Source: Sphingobium sp. EP60837 (GTDB lineage Bacteria; Pseudomonadota; Alphaproteobacteria; Sphingomonadales; Sphingomonadaceae). Taken from it: a stretch of DNA of 64,000 nt. This document shows positions 34,828-43,554 of the stretch, in pieces. The notes beneath the pieces are model-generated. The model searched no databases and had not been told where the DNA came from. It saw only the letters and a list, made by a program, of their open reading frames with translations. The stretch lies in NCBI RefSeq assembly GCF_001658005.1, contig NZ_CP015987.1, positions 62,001-126,000 of the forward strand, written 5' to 3'. A program made the translations under genes and the position numbers. How positions within the stretch are numbered: the stretch's first letter is position 1; the number at the start of each line of letters is the position of its first letter.

Positions 34828-35655
34828 ATGCTGATGGCCCATGCAGGCGAGGATGCAAATGTGAGCAATATCCGCGAAGAGTTGGATGAGGGCGCCTTAG
34901 GTCGGGTGCAGTCCCTGGTTCGCGCATTCGGCTTGATGGATGAACTGGCCAAAAGTGACAGCATGACCCTGAGCGACTTGGCGCGTACGGTCAGTCTCCC
35001 GCGATCAACAGCACATCGCCTGCTGACAACGATGGAAGCGCTGCGTTACGTCACGTTCGATAGAGCGACCAATCGTTGGTCGATCGGGGTACAGGCGTTT
35101 ACCGTCGGAGCCGTTTTCGCGCAGACGCGGGATCTTGGAAAACTCGGCCGGTCAATCATGCGTTCGCTTATGGCCGAAGTAAACCATTGCGTGAATATCG
35201 CCGTGCCGGAAGGGCGGGGCATTTGCTATGTCGGGCAGGTCGCGCAAAATGGCTTCCGTCCGACCGCTGCGCGCCCTGGTGCAGTGCTCCCTCTGCACAC
35301 GACCGCATCGGGGAAGGTGCTGATGGCGCATTGGACGCGCCAGGAGTTCGACGACTATGTCGCTCAGGCCCCCCTCAAGGGACGCACATCCCGCAGCATT
35401 GTAGATGCCGACCGTCTCCGCAAGGAACTGGCGACTATCCGCGACCGTGGCTATGCCATGGATGATGAGGAATATGACGCCGGGCTGCGCTGTGTCGCGG
35501 CGATGGTGCATGATCGTGATGGCTTGCCCAAGGGCGCGTTGTCTGTGTCCGATCGGTCATCGCAGTTGGCGCGGACAAGGCTGTATGAGTTGGGACCGAC
35601 GTTGGTAATGGCCGCCCAGCAGATGAGCAGCGAGATCGCCGCCCAATATTTCTGA
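34828..35655 (+). CDS. IclR-family transcriptional regulator
   Basis: A 275-residue regulator. The winged helix-turn-helix is at about 30-75 (MTLSDLARTVSLPRSTAHRL, LTTMEALRYVTFD), followed by the IclR effector domain (VNIAVPEGRGICYVGQVAQN, PLHTTASGKVLMAHW, GLRCVAAMVHDRDGLPKGAL). I place the start at ATG 34828, with GGAG upstream, and not at the distal ATG at 34732. It lies directly behind the glycerate module and most likely controls it in response to a small hydroxy acid such as glyoxylate or glycerate, as AllR and GclR types do. Effector identity is inferred. Confidence 0.87.
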   Translation: MLMAHAGEDANVSNIREELDEGALGRVQSLVRAFGLMDELAKSDSMTLSDLARTVSLPRSTAHRLLTTMEALRYVTFDRATNRWSIGVQAFTVGAVFAQTRDLGKLGRSIMRSLMAEVNHCVNIAVPEGRGICYVGQVAQNGFRPTAARPGAVLPLHTTASGKVLMAHWTRQEFDDYVAQAPLKGRTSRSIVDADRLRKELATIRDRGYAMDDEEYDAGLRCVAAMVHDRDGLPKGALSVSDRSSQLARTRLYELGPTLVMAAQQMSSEIAAQYF

Positions 35656-35863
35656 GATTTGTTCAGACCGGCTGTCCGGACGTCGGTTGCACGTCGCGTG
35701 AGCCGTTCGGGTCTTTGGGGACAGCCATCCACCATCGAAAAAGCGAACAGATTTGCCGGGTCGATGAACAGCTTTCGGGTGGCGACCTGGTCAAAAATCA
35801 AGCGATAAAGAAGACGGTAATTTGGGAGCACGCGGGCGATAAGCACTGCGGCAGGAGAGGGTG

Positions 35864-37105
35864 ATGAACGCCACATGGCGCCAAGGCGGAAGACGCCCTT
35901 ATACAATCAGGCGGATCGCGTTTATTTCAGTGCTTGCGATAGGTGGCTGCCTGACGGCAAGTCCATTGCCCGCAGCGCCGGCGCCTTTATCCTTCGCACT
36001 GACCAACATCTACGTGCCGTCTTATGAGGACGACAAGGCATGTCGTGCCTTGTCGCTCAGTTCCAGCGACATATTCCTGCAAAGCCTGCCGCCTGCCGAG
36101 CGGACGAAATATGAAGCTCCCGAAAAGGTTCAGGCCCTTCACAGGCTGATGAGCGACAAACTCGGTTTCAAGATGGTGCCCACCGGTCACGCGTCGGGAG
36201 CAAATGGGAGCATGGCGGCGGTTCCGGAGACGGAACAAGAGGCGCTCCGGCAGAAATATCATATCCCCAAGGGCAAGGGCGTATTGTCGTTCCTCGGTAC
36301 GCGGCTAGCCTATGATAGTTGCACCAATCCCGAGGATTTTCCGTTCCTGGCCAAAGGCAATGAACCTTATCTGGGAAAGGTCGCCTATGGGATCGACCTG
36401 GACGGTCGTAACGGTAAGAATGACTTTCGGGGCCCCAATGGGGAACAGGGCGTCGACAACGAACTGATCCGCGCGACCGGATGCAACTTCGCCACACGGG
36501 ACTATGGTACGCCCAAGGTGGCGGATGAAGTGATCACGTCGATCGGCTCGCCCACGCTGGTCGAGATCACCGACGTTGACGATCCATTGAACGACGACGA
36601 CGTGACCGTCCATGTCTATGCGAGCGCCAGTCCGCTGGAAGTCTCGGGTTCGGGCAAGGGACTGGGCTGGGCAAGCCTGGATGTCGATCCCGACCCGCGC
36701 TTTCAGACCCAGGTAAAGGGGCGCATCCGCAACGGCGAGCTGAGCACCGAACCGTTCGACCTGCGGGTGCGCCTGCGTGAACAGATCGTCGACAGTTATC
36801 GCGAGGTGCGGCAGGCACAGATCCGCGCGACGATCAAGCCGGGGGAAAGCATCGAAGGCGGGATCTACGGTTACCACACGCTCGCCAGTATCGAGGAAGG
36901 ATATCATCAATCGACGCAGGTCGGCGCCAATCTGACCCGCATGTCCTGTCCCGCCCTCATCAAATCCGTCCGCAGTCACGCTGACGCCTTTCCCGATCCC
37001 AAGAGCGGGCGCAACACGGCGATTTCTTCCGCTCTGCGGTTCCGTGGCATTCCCGCCTTTCTCATCAAACCGGCTCAAAAGGTGGCCCAAGGGTCGCAGC
37101 AATGA
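35864..37105 (+). CDS. unknown exported protein, first gene of the DUF1592/DUF1552 operon
   Basis: A 413-residue protein with a signal peptide that includes a possible lipobox (VLAIGGC), so it may be a lipoprotein. The mature part has the segments YGIDLDGRNGKNDFRGPNGE and VDNELIRATGCNFATRDYG, then a beta-rich stretch with DVDDPLNDDDVTVHVYASA. I recall this pattern from uncharacterised proteins accompanying DUF1592 genes in planctomycetes and myxobacteria, but I know no function. It has no haem motif. AGGAGAGG precedes ATG 35864. Its stop overlaps the next start by 4 nt (ATGA). Confidence 0.75.
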   Translation: MNATWRQGGRRPYTIRRIAFISVLAIGGCLTASPLPAAPAPLSFALTNIYVPSYEDDKACRALSLSSSDIFLQSLPPAERTKYEAPEKVQALHRLMSDKLGFKMVPTGHASGANGSMAAVPETEQEALRQKYHIPKGKGVLSFLGTRLAYDSCTNPEDFPFLAKGNEPYLGKVAYGIDLDGRNGKNDFRGPNGEQGVDNELIRATGCNFATRDYGTPKVADEVITSIGSPTLVEITDVDDPLNDDDVTVHVYASASPLEVSGSGKGLGWASLDVDPDPRFQTQVKGRIRNGELSTEPFDLRVRLREQIVDSYREVRQAQIRATIKPGESIEGGIYGYHTLASIEEGYHQSTQVGANLTRMSCPALIKSVRSHADAFPDPKSGRNTAISSALRFRGIPAFLIKPAQKVAQGSQQ

Positions 37106-38778
37106 ACGATAAGACTTCCAAGGCCATTCGCATCGGTTCGGCGGTGACGGCATTGTGCGCGGTAGGCGCTATCCTGCTTGCCGGCACCGCGGGGCGGGCG
37201 GATCAGCCGGAGGCGGGCGTACCGAAGCTGCGCCGCCTGACCGAAGCCCAGTATCGCGCGACGATCGCCGACATTTTCGGACCGGACATCAAGATCAGCG
37301 GCCGGTTCGAGCCTGATTTGCGGGTGGGCGGCCTGCTGGCCGCCGGAACAAGCGCGGTTTCGCTGACGCCGTCCGGTGCCGAACAATATGAACAGATTGC
37401 GCGCGGCATCGCCGAGCAGGTGGTGGACAAATCGCATCGGGACCGGCTGATCACATGTCAGCCTGGTCCTACCGATCCCAACGGAGCTGCCTGCGCGGAG
37501 AGCTTCTTCGACAGGGTGGGTTTGCGGCTTTACCGGCGGCCTTTGAGCCCTACCGAAAGCCGACTGGCCGTTTCGCAGACATTAGCCTCGGCGCGCACGC
37601 TCAATGACTTCCATGCAGGCGTGGCCGTCATGCTGACGACCATGTTGTCGGATCTGCCATTCCTGTTCCAGATGGACAGGGTGGTGGCTGACCCGGCGCA
37701 CCGTTCGGCCCAGACCCTCGATGCCTGGTCGCGGGCGAGCAAGCTCAGCTATTTCCTCTGGAACAGCACCCCTGACGAGGAATTGCTCAACACCGCCAGG
37801 GATGGTTCGCTGATGACGCAGGCGGGGCTTGCCCAGCAGGTCGGCCGCCTGATGGCCTCACCCCGGTTCGAGACCGGCGTCACGGCCTTCTTCGACGACT
37901 TTCTGCAGCTGGAAGGCATGATGTCCTTGTCGAAGGACTCGCTCATCTATCCCGCTTTCCGGTCTTCCGCCGGTCCTGCGGCGCGAGAGCAGACATTGCG
38001 CACGATCGTCACGCTGCTGGCGCGGGAAAACGGAGATTATCGTGACCTGTTCACGACCAGGCGGGTGGCGATGAATCGCCAACTCAGTCCGCTTTACCGC
38101 ATGCCCTACGCACCGCGCGACTGGTCGATGATCACCCTGCCGGACAGTGATCCGCGCGTGGGCTTGCTGACGCAGATAAGTTTCCTGGCCCTTCATTCGC
38201 ACGAAGGACGATCGTCGCCGACGCTGCGCGGGAAGGCGTTGCGGGAAGTGCTGATGTGCGAGCATATTCCAACGCCCCCCGCGAACGTCAACTTCACCAT
38301 CGTGCAAGATACGTCCAATCCGAGCCTGCGCACCACGCGGGAGCGGCTAAAAGCGCATCTCGACGATGAAGAATGTGCCAGCTGCCACAAACTGACCGAC
38401 CCAATGGGTCTTACCCTCGATAGTTTCGATGGCGCGGGCCAGTTCCGGGCGAGCGAAAATGGCATGGCGATCGATACATCGGGATCGCTCGGCAATGTGA
38501 GTTTCCCAGATGCTGCGGGCCTCGGCAAAGCGCTGCATGACAGCCCGCAAGTGACGCAGTGTCTCGCTCAGTCGGCGTGGCGCTATGCCGTGGGTCGAGA
38601 GGCGCTGGCGAGCGAGGAACCGGTGACCGCCGCGCTTCACAATGGTTTCGCGCAGAGCGGTTTTCGCATCCGGGCGCTGTTCCGGCAAATTGCCACGGAT
38701 CCCCATTTCTTCGCGGCCACATCGCGCGTGCCAACTCGCACCACGGCGGCGCGGCATTCAGCTAGGAAGTCATCATGA
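37102..38778 (+). CDS. DUF1592/DUF1588/DUF1585 haem-binding protein (planctomycete-type cytochrome)
   Basis: A 558-residue exported protein. A hydrophobic signal (about 10-32) is followed by a DUF1587-like start (RRLTEAQYRATIADIFG). Then come DUF1592 (about 130-260, FFDRVGLRLYRRPLSPTESR, SKLSYFLWNSTPDEELLN), DUF1588 (about 320-440, RVAMNRQLSPLYRMPYAPRD, LLTQISFLALHSHEGRSSPT) and DUF1585 at the end. Within DUF1588 is a c-type haem motif CASCH (C425, C428, H429) followed by KLTDPMGLTLDSFD. Families like this are abundant in planctomycetes and are presumed envelope redox enzymes on glycans; no reaction is established. It overlaps both neighbours by 4 nt. Confidence 0.85.
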   Translation: MNDKTSKAIRIGSAVTALCAVGAILLAGTAGRADQPEAGVPKLRRLTEAQYRATIADIFGPDIKISGRFEPDLRVGGLLAAGTSAVSLTPSGAEQYEQIARGIAEQVVDKSHRDRLITCQPGPTDPNGAACAESFFDRVGLRLYRRPLSPTESRLAVSQTLASARTLNDFHAGVAVMLTTMLSDLPFLFQMDRVVADPAHRSAQTLDAWSRASKLSYFLWNSTPDEELLNTARDGSLMTQAGLAQQVGRLMASPRFETGVTAFFDDFLQLEGMMSLSKDSLIYPAFRSSAGPAAREQTLRTIVTLLARENGDYRDLFTTRRVAMNRQLSPLYRMPYAPRDWSMITLPDSDPRVGLLTQISFLALHSHEGRSSPTLRGKALREVLMCEHIPTPPANVNFTIVQDTSNPSLRTTRERLKAHLDDEECASCHKLTDPMGLTLDSFDGAGQFRASENGMAIDTSGSLGNVSFPDAAGLGKALHDSPQVTQCLAQSAWRYAVGREALASEEPVTAALHNGFAQSGFRIRALFRQIATDPHFFAATSRVPTRTTAARHSARKSS

Positions 38779-40121
38779 CCAACATGAACAGGCGCGGATT
38801 CTTGCTGCGCGGGGCCTTTGCCGGGGCCGCGGTGGGCGTGGGCCTACCGTTCCTGGACTATTTCCTCGATGATAACGGCACCGCCTTCGCCGCTGAATAT
38901 GGCGGGGGTCGATTGCCGGTGCGTTTCGGTACTTGGTTCTGGGGTTGTGGCATGATCCCCGACCGCTGGAACCCGAAAAAGCAGGGGGCGGGCTATGACC
39001 TGCCGCCCGAACTGGCGCCGGTCGCGCCTGTGCAGGACAAGGTGACGATCCTGTCGGGCTTCAGCGTCTCGCTGGATGGGAAGAGCAACCAGCCGCATAT
39101 TTCCGGCAATATCGGCCTGCGCACCGGAACGCCGGTGGATTCCTGGCAGCAGATCGTCGCGCCCACGCTGGATACCACGATCGCGGATACTATCGGATCG
39201 GGTTCCTTTTTCCGCAGCCTGGACCTGAGCGCCGATGGAAATGCACGGACGAGCTTCTCCTACCGCAGCGGCACGGAGATGAACGCCAGCGTCGCGTCGC
39301 CGATGGAACTGTATCAGCGCGTATTCGGGGCGGACTTCCACGATCCCAACGCAGCCGAGTTCAAGCCCGATCCGCGCATCATGGCGCGGCGGAGCGTGCT
39401 GTCCGCTGTGACTGACGAGCGCCGCCGGATGATGGGCAAACTCGGTGCGGAAGATAAAGCGAGGGTGGACAGCTATTTCACTGCCATCCGCGAGGTCGAG
39501 ACTAAGCTCGCCCTGCAATTGGAAAAGCCGCCAAAGGCCGAAGCATGCGTCGTTCCGCAAAGGCCCGCTGAAATGGCCCCCAGCACTGACGTGATCGAGC
39601 GTCAGAAGTCGCATAAGCTGATGGCGGATCTGCTCGCAATGGCCCTCGCCTGCAATCAGACCAAGGTTTTCAACATGGTCTTTTCCACCGCGACAGCGGA
39701 CTTGCGCAAAGCGGGTTCGACCACGGCCTATCATCAAGCCACGCATGAAGAACTTGTGGACAAGACCAAAGGCTATCAGCCGACGGTGGATGCCTTTTCT
39801 ACACAGAGCATGCAGGGTTGGGCGGACTTCGTGGCGTCGATGGCGGCGGTGAAGGAAGGCGATGGCACCCTGCTCGACAACATGCTGGTCATGGCCCATT
39901 CCGAAGTCAGCTATGCCAAGAACCATGACGTCAACGGCATACCGGTGATGCTGGCCGGACGGGCAGGCGGCAAGGTCAAGAGCGGAATCCATGTCGCCAG
40001 CCAGGGCGACGCGATCTCCCGCGTGGGGCTGACAATGCAGCAACTGATGGGCGTCCCGCTCGACGGATGGGGCACGGGGTCGATGCGCACAAATCGGTCC
40101 ATTTCGGAGATCATGGTATGA
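38775..40121 (+). CDS. DUF1552 protein, Tat-exported
   Basis: A 448-residue protein whose N-terminus (NRRGFLLRGAFAGAAVGVGL) is a classical twin-arginine signal, implying export folded and perhaps with a cofactor. The body matches DUF1552: RFGTWFWGCGMIPDRWNPKK, VTILSGFSVSLDGKSNQPHI, RRSVLSAVTDERRRMMGKLG, and a sulfatase/DUF1501-like end (MLVMAHSEVSYAKNHDVNGI, PVMLAGRAGGKVKSG). DUF1552 and DUF1592 genes are habitually adjacent, so the two are probably partners. It overlaps the VOC gene by 4 nt. Function unknown. Confidence 0.87.
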   Translation: MTNMNRRGFLLRGAFAGAAVGVGLPFLDYFLDDNGTAFAAEYGGGRLPVRFGTWFWGCGMIPDRWNPKKQGAGYDLPPELAPVAPVQDKVTILSGFSVSLDGKSNQPHISGNIGLRTGTPVDSWQQIVAPTLDTTIADTIGSGSFFRSLDLSADGNARTSFSYRSGTEMNASVASPMELYQRVFGADFHDPNAAEFKPDPRIMARRSVLSAVTDERRRMMGKLGAEDKARVDSYFTAIREVETKLALQLEKPPKAEACVVPQRPAEMAPSTDVIERQKSHKLMADLLAMALACNQTKVFNMVFSTATADLRKAGSTTAYHQATHEELVDKTKGYQPTVDAFSTQSMQGWADFVASMAAVKEGDGTLLDNMLVMAHSEVSYAKNHDVNGIPVMLAGRAGGKVKSGIHVASQGDAISRVGLTMQQLMGVPLDGWGTGSMRTNRSISEIMV

Positions 40122-40597
40122 AGAAACTTTTCATCGCACCGTTGCTGATGCTGCCGCTGGCCATGGCCGCCGCACCGGCACAGGCCGATCCGCAATCTAC
40201 CCCAGCAATGGGGTTTGTTTCGCTTGAGGTGGCGGACATGGCCCGGGCCAAAAGCTTCTATGCCGATACGCTGGGTATGAAGCCGATCCTGACGATCAGC
40301 AAGCCGACTGACCCGTTCCAGAAGATCGCTTACAACTTCTCGGGCAATCCGCAATCGAACGAAACGTTGTTGATCCTCATCCACTATGATCGTCCCAAGG
40401 CGGATCAGAATAAATCATCCGGCGCGAAGATCGGGCTGCGGGTCGCCGACACCCGGGCCATCGCGGCGAAGGTCAAGTCCGCCGGATATCAGCTGGTTAG
40501 CCAGCCGGCTGTGGACGCCAAGGGGCCGGTCCTGAACAGCGTCGTGCGCGATCCGGACGGGGTGATCGTGGAACTTGTCGAGCTTCGCATGCCCTGA
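40118..40597 (+). CDS. exported VOC (glyoxalase-fold) protein
   Basis: A 159-residue protein with a Sec signal peptide (LFIAPLLMLPLAMAAAPAQA) and one vicinal-oxygen-chelate domain: GFVSLEVADMARAKSFYADT, LGMKPILTISK, and NSVVRDPDGVIVELVEL. VOC proteins bind a divalent metal and act as isomerases, dioxygenases or lyases; candidate metal ligands are the E in SLEV, and E in VIVELVE. Export of a VOC protein is unusual. Last gene of a four-gene operon with DUF1592 and DUF1552, so it may finish a periplasmic oxidation or cleavage. Its stop lies 12 nt from the convergent AraC gene, with no terminator hairpin visible. Confidence 0.8.
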   Translation: MKKLFIAPLLMLPLAMAAAPAQADPQSTPAMGFVSLEVADMARAKSFYADTLGMKPILTISKPTDPFQKIAYNFSGNPQSNETLLILIHYDRPKADQNKSSGAKIGLRVADTRAIAAKVKSAGYQLVSQPAVDAKGPVLNSVVRDPDGVIVELVELRMP

Positions 40598-40609
40598 CCG
40601 CCATCGCCT

Positions 40610-41731
40610 TCAACTGGGGTGGGCCGCCGGTTTCATGCTCCGCCGATAATGGGTCGGAGCCATGCCAGTCCAGGCGTGAAATGCCGATCGCAGGGAATCG
40701 GAATCGCAAAAATCCAGGCGTTCGGCGATTTCCTCGATCGGCAGATCGGAGTTGACGACAAGATCGATGGCGATGCCGCGCCGGACTTCATCGCGCAACT
40801 TGTGAAAGGTCGTGCCTGCCGCGCTCAGCCGCCTGCGCAATGTCATGCGACCCAGCACCAGCTCATTCGCCAATTCATCGAGCGACAGCATGCGCGCCTC
40901 TTCCCGCAGGGCCAGCGCCATGAGCTGCCGTGATCGCCGTGCGATTTCCTCCGGATCATTTCCGTCACGCAGGCCGAACAGAAAATTGAGCGTCGGCGCC
41001 GCCTCGCAATCATCCATCGTCCTTAGGACAGGAAGGTCGAGCATGCGTTCGGCAAAGATCAATTCGGATCGCGGCGTCCCAAGACGGAGTTCGAAGGGCC
41101 AGCTGTCATCGTCCAGATAACATGCTGCGGAATCTGGGTAATCCAGCGCTGCGATGCCACCCAGCGGGACGCCGATAAGCCAGCTGAAGATTGAGTGGAA
41201 CATGAGCTCGCCATGAAGCGAGACGATGAAGTCCAGTTCCTCGTCTCCGCTGCGAGCGCCGCGGAGCGTCAGCCGTGCCCAGGAACCGGAGCAGTTGAGC
41301 GAAGCGAACCCCATGCGACCGTCGATCGCCACCAGCAGCTCCTCCATCCGCTGGATCGCTTCGCGCAGGGATTTGCTACCGGTGAGGCAATAGAAGAGCA
41401 ACCGCCAGTCGCCCGCGCGAAAAAGCGCGCGGCCCGCCTTGCGCGATTGCATGTCGGCAGCGACGACGCTCGCGTGGGAGGCGATCGCCCGCAACTTCTG
41501 TTTCTCGACGGCGAGCAATCCAGGACCCAGAAATTCGGCCAGGGGCTGGTCGATGTTCCGAGTAGCCAATACAGACTGCGCATCGCCGCCCCTGCTCTCA
41601 ATTAGGCGGAGCAACCGCGCGACAAAGCGGTGGCCGGTGGCGAGCAGATTTTCATTCGGACGGCGCACTCCCGGGGGCTGCTTCGCCGCCAGCCCTTTTC
41701 CGCGATCCGATGAAAAGGATGGTTCCGTCAT
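40610..41731 (-). CDS. AraC-family transcriptional regulator (OruR/ArgR-like)
   Basis: A 373-residue regulator. The N-terminal two-thirds is the arabinose-binding-like ligand domain of the Arabinose_bd family (LLFYCLTGSKSLREAIQRME, FHSIFSWLIGVPLGGIAALD). The C-terminal 95 residues hold the double helix-turn-helix (MLSLDELANELVLGRMTLRR, then IEEIAERLDFCDSDSLRSAF). I take ATG 41731 with AGGA upstream; a TTG 6 codons earlier is possible. It starts 22 nt after the cyclase gene ends, so the pair is probably co-transcribed. Targets are unknown. Confidence 0.85.
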   Translation of the reverse strand: MTEPSFSSDRGKGLAAKQPPGVRRPNENLLATGHRFVARLLRLIESRGGDAQSVLATRNIDQPLAEFLGPGLLAVEKQKLRAIASHASVVAADMQSRKAGRALFRAGDWRLLFYCLTGSKSLREAIQRMEELLVAIDGRMGFASLNCSGSWARLTLRGARSGDEELDFIVSLHGELMFHSIFSWLIGVPLGGIAALDYPDSAACYLDDDSWPFELRLGTPRSELIFAERMLDLPVLRTMDDCEAAPTLNFLFGLRDGNDPEEIARRSRQLMALALREEARMLSLDELANELVLGRMTLRRRLSAAGTTFHKLRDEVRRGIAIDLVVNSDLPIEEIAERLDFCDSDSLRSAFHAWTGMAPTHYRRSMKPAAHPS

Positions 41732-41752
41732 TTCCTGCTTCCGCGTCAAATG

Positions 41753-42553
41753 TCAGAAGAGCGCGATGGCCCGAATGGGAATACCGGTGGCCTCTGCAAT
41801 GGGAGGTGCGCCCACGAACATTATGGCGCCGGAGGCTGGCGCCCGATCGAGATTGGCGACGGCTTCTAAGCCCCAGCGGCCGCTCCGCAGCCAGCTTCGA
41901 TGCACCGGATAAGCAGGCATATCGCGCCCGGCATCCAGGGAGAGCGTATCGACCGCGATGCCCCGTACATCCCGCTTTAGCAGAAGATCGGCTGCGGCCC
42001 GGCTGAAACCGGGGCTCTTGCGCCGCTCCTCCGGTGATAAGCTGCCATAGCGGGCCACTTCCGCCAGTGGATCCCAGGCTGAGAGCATCGCGACACAGCA
42101 ACCGGCCGGCAAGCTGCCATGCTTCGTTTCCCAAGCGGCCAGGTCTTCTGGTCCCACTTGCGCATCGCGGTCCAACTGGCGCTTTGCCCTGATGTCGATC
42201 ACGACAAGAGGCACGACCAGATCGGCGATTGACAAGTCGCCAACGCTGCGGCCCCCGGGAGAGAAATGGCGGGGCGCATCGAGATGGGTTCCGGTGTGCT
42301 CAACGATCGAAAGTCGGTTAAGCCGCATGCCAGCCCCGGTGCCGGACCCTTCCACCGCTTCCATCGACAGGCGTCCAGGTGTGAAGGCGAAAGCGCGGGT
42401 CAGCCGATGTGTCAGATCGACGATTTCAAGCCTACGCCCATGCAGTTTGATCGTCGCATCATCGGGCGAAACCGCAGATGCAAAGGCTTCGGGGGTCCGG
42501 CTAGCAAAGGCGGTGACCAGGCTTGCAGCCAAAACAGCGCGGCGGTCGATCAT
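41753..42553 (-). CDS. cyclase-family (kynurenine formamidase-like) hydrolase, exported
   Basis: A 266-residue protein with a Tat-like leader (MIDRRAVLAASLVTAFASRT). The cyclase-family metal site is HTGTHLDAPRHF with H86, H90, D92 and H96, which in KynB-type enzymes binds Zn or Mn and hydrolyses amides, lactones or related bonds. Later segments (VRGIAVDTLSLDAGRD, PVHRSWLRSGRWGLEAVANL) fit the family. An exported cyclase-fold enzyme in a glycan locus could act as a lactonase; this is inferred. A TGGTNNNACCA site lies about 130 nt upstream. Confidence 0.82.
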   Translation of the reverse strand: MIDRRAVLAASLVTAFASRTPEAFASAVSPDDATIKLHGRRLEIVDLTHRLTRAFAFTPGRLSMEAVEGSGTGAGMRLNRLSIVEHTGTHLDAPRHFSPGGRSVGDLSIADLVVPLVVIDIRAKRQLDRDAQVGPEDLAAWETKHGSLPAGCCVAMLSAWDPLAEVARYGSLSPEERRKSPGFSRAAADLLLKRDVRGIAVDTLSLDAGRDMPAYPVHRSWLRSGRWGLEAVANLDRAPASGAIMFVGAPPIAEATGIPIRAIALF

Positions 42554-42680
42554 GCTAGCTGCTCCGCGCTAGTAGATGAGCCGTAGAACCTCATCCCTCG
42601 ATAGCCCTTTGGCGTAGGTTCATGCACCATCCCCCTCCTCTCACCTGTAAGCAGCAGAGCATGCAGCCCCATTATTCATC

Positions 42681-42691
42681 TGGTCTTACCA
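42681..42691. promoter_or_regulatory. FadR/GntR-type operator candidate TGGTCTTACCA
   Basis: A perfect TGGT-N3-ACCA palindrome, the consensus recognised by many FCD-subfamily GntR regulators. It lies between the GntR gene's stop and the cyclase gene, upstream of the latter. A second exact TGGT-N3-ACCA lies at 58785-58795 in front of the sugar transporter. Binding by the neighbouring GntR protein is inferred. Confidence 0.5.
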
Positions 42692-42742
42692 CGACGTGAT
42701 GGCGTGTGTTTGCTGTTTTTTGCCTCGCTTTGCGAAACAGCC

Positions 42743-43498
42743 TTAGGACAAGCTGGTCGCCCCCTGCTTGTGCAAGGCTGCGCCGATTGCAAAATGGCTG
42801 AGCATCAGGTCATCAACCAGGCGGGCGTCGCCGGACACTACCGCGTCGAATATTTTCCGATGGTGGTCGATCAGGAAATCGCGAGCCTTCGAGGTCTCCA
42901 CGATCCGCTGCCTCCGTTCGAAATGGGATCGTTCCAGCAAATGGGTAATCGTCCCATAAACGGTGGAAAGGGCGGGCGAGTGCGCTGCTGCGACGAGTTC
43001 CGCGTGGAAACGGAAGTCCGCATCGCCCCCTGACTGCGCGTCGTCGATGGTGGCCAAAATTTCCTCAAGGGCCAAGGCCAGACGCTGAAGATCCTCCTCG
43101 GCCGCACGCTCGCAAGCCAGCCGCGCAGCTTGCCGTTCCAAGGCGATCCGAACTTCGACGATGTCTTCGATGATCGCCGGTTGCTGGGCGAGGGCCAGCG
43201 AGAAAAATTCTCCCAGAACTGTGGCGTCGGGAATGCGTACCGTGCTTGCACGACCGTGGCGCGTTTCAATGACGCCGATCATTTCCATCGCCCGCACCGC
43301 TTCACGCACAGCGGGTCGGCTGACCCCCAATTGCAAGGCGAGTTCGCGTTCACCCGGCAAGCGGTCACCGGTCTGAACCCTACCATTGATCAGCAGATCG
43401 CGCAGGTGCGCGAGCACCCTGCGGTAACCGGAAAATTCCTGTATTTCTGCTGCGGTGCATTCGATTGTCATGACCCCTTCGCGTACAACCAGTTTCAT
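42743..43498 (-). CDS. GntR-family regulator, FCD (FadR) subfamily
   Basis: A 251-residue regulator with the winged helix at about 25-85 (VLAHLRDLLINGRVQTGDRL, PGERELALQLGVSRPAVREA) and a C-terminal all-helical FCD ligand domain (DIVEVRIALERQAARLACER, DADFRFHAELVAAAHSPALS with D-x3-H-type metal ligands). FCD regulators sense sugar acids and hydroxy acids such as lactate, glycolate and uronates. The start is uncertain among ATGs at 43501, 43498 and 43471; I use 43498, with GGTGA upstream. It lies 57 nt downstream of the GHL6 gene. Confidence 0.85.
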   Translation of the reverse strand: MKLVVREGVMTIECTAAEIQEFSGYRRVLAHLRDLLINGRVQTGDRLPGERELALQLGVSRPAVREAVRAMEMIGVIETRHGRASTVRIPDATVLGEFFSLALAQQPAIIEDIVEVRIALERQAARLACERAAEEDLQRLALALEEILATIDDAQSGGDADFRFHAELVAAAHSPALSTVYGTITHLLERSHFERRQRIVETSKARDFLIDHHRKIFDAVVSGDARLVDDLMLSHFAIGAALHKQGATSLS

Positions 43499-43554
43499 CA
43501 TTTCACCAGTGATTACTATTTGGCGCCCTCCGGCGTGAGCGCGACCCGCCAAAG

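Noticed and set aside
38844..40043. 399-codon minus-strand frame across the DUF1552 gene
   Set aside because: The plus strand encodes a complete DUF1552 protein with overlap-coupled neighbours; the antisense translation is His/Arg-rich and unlike any family.
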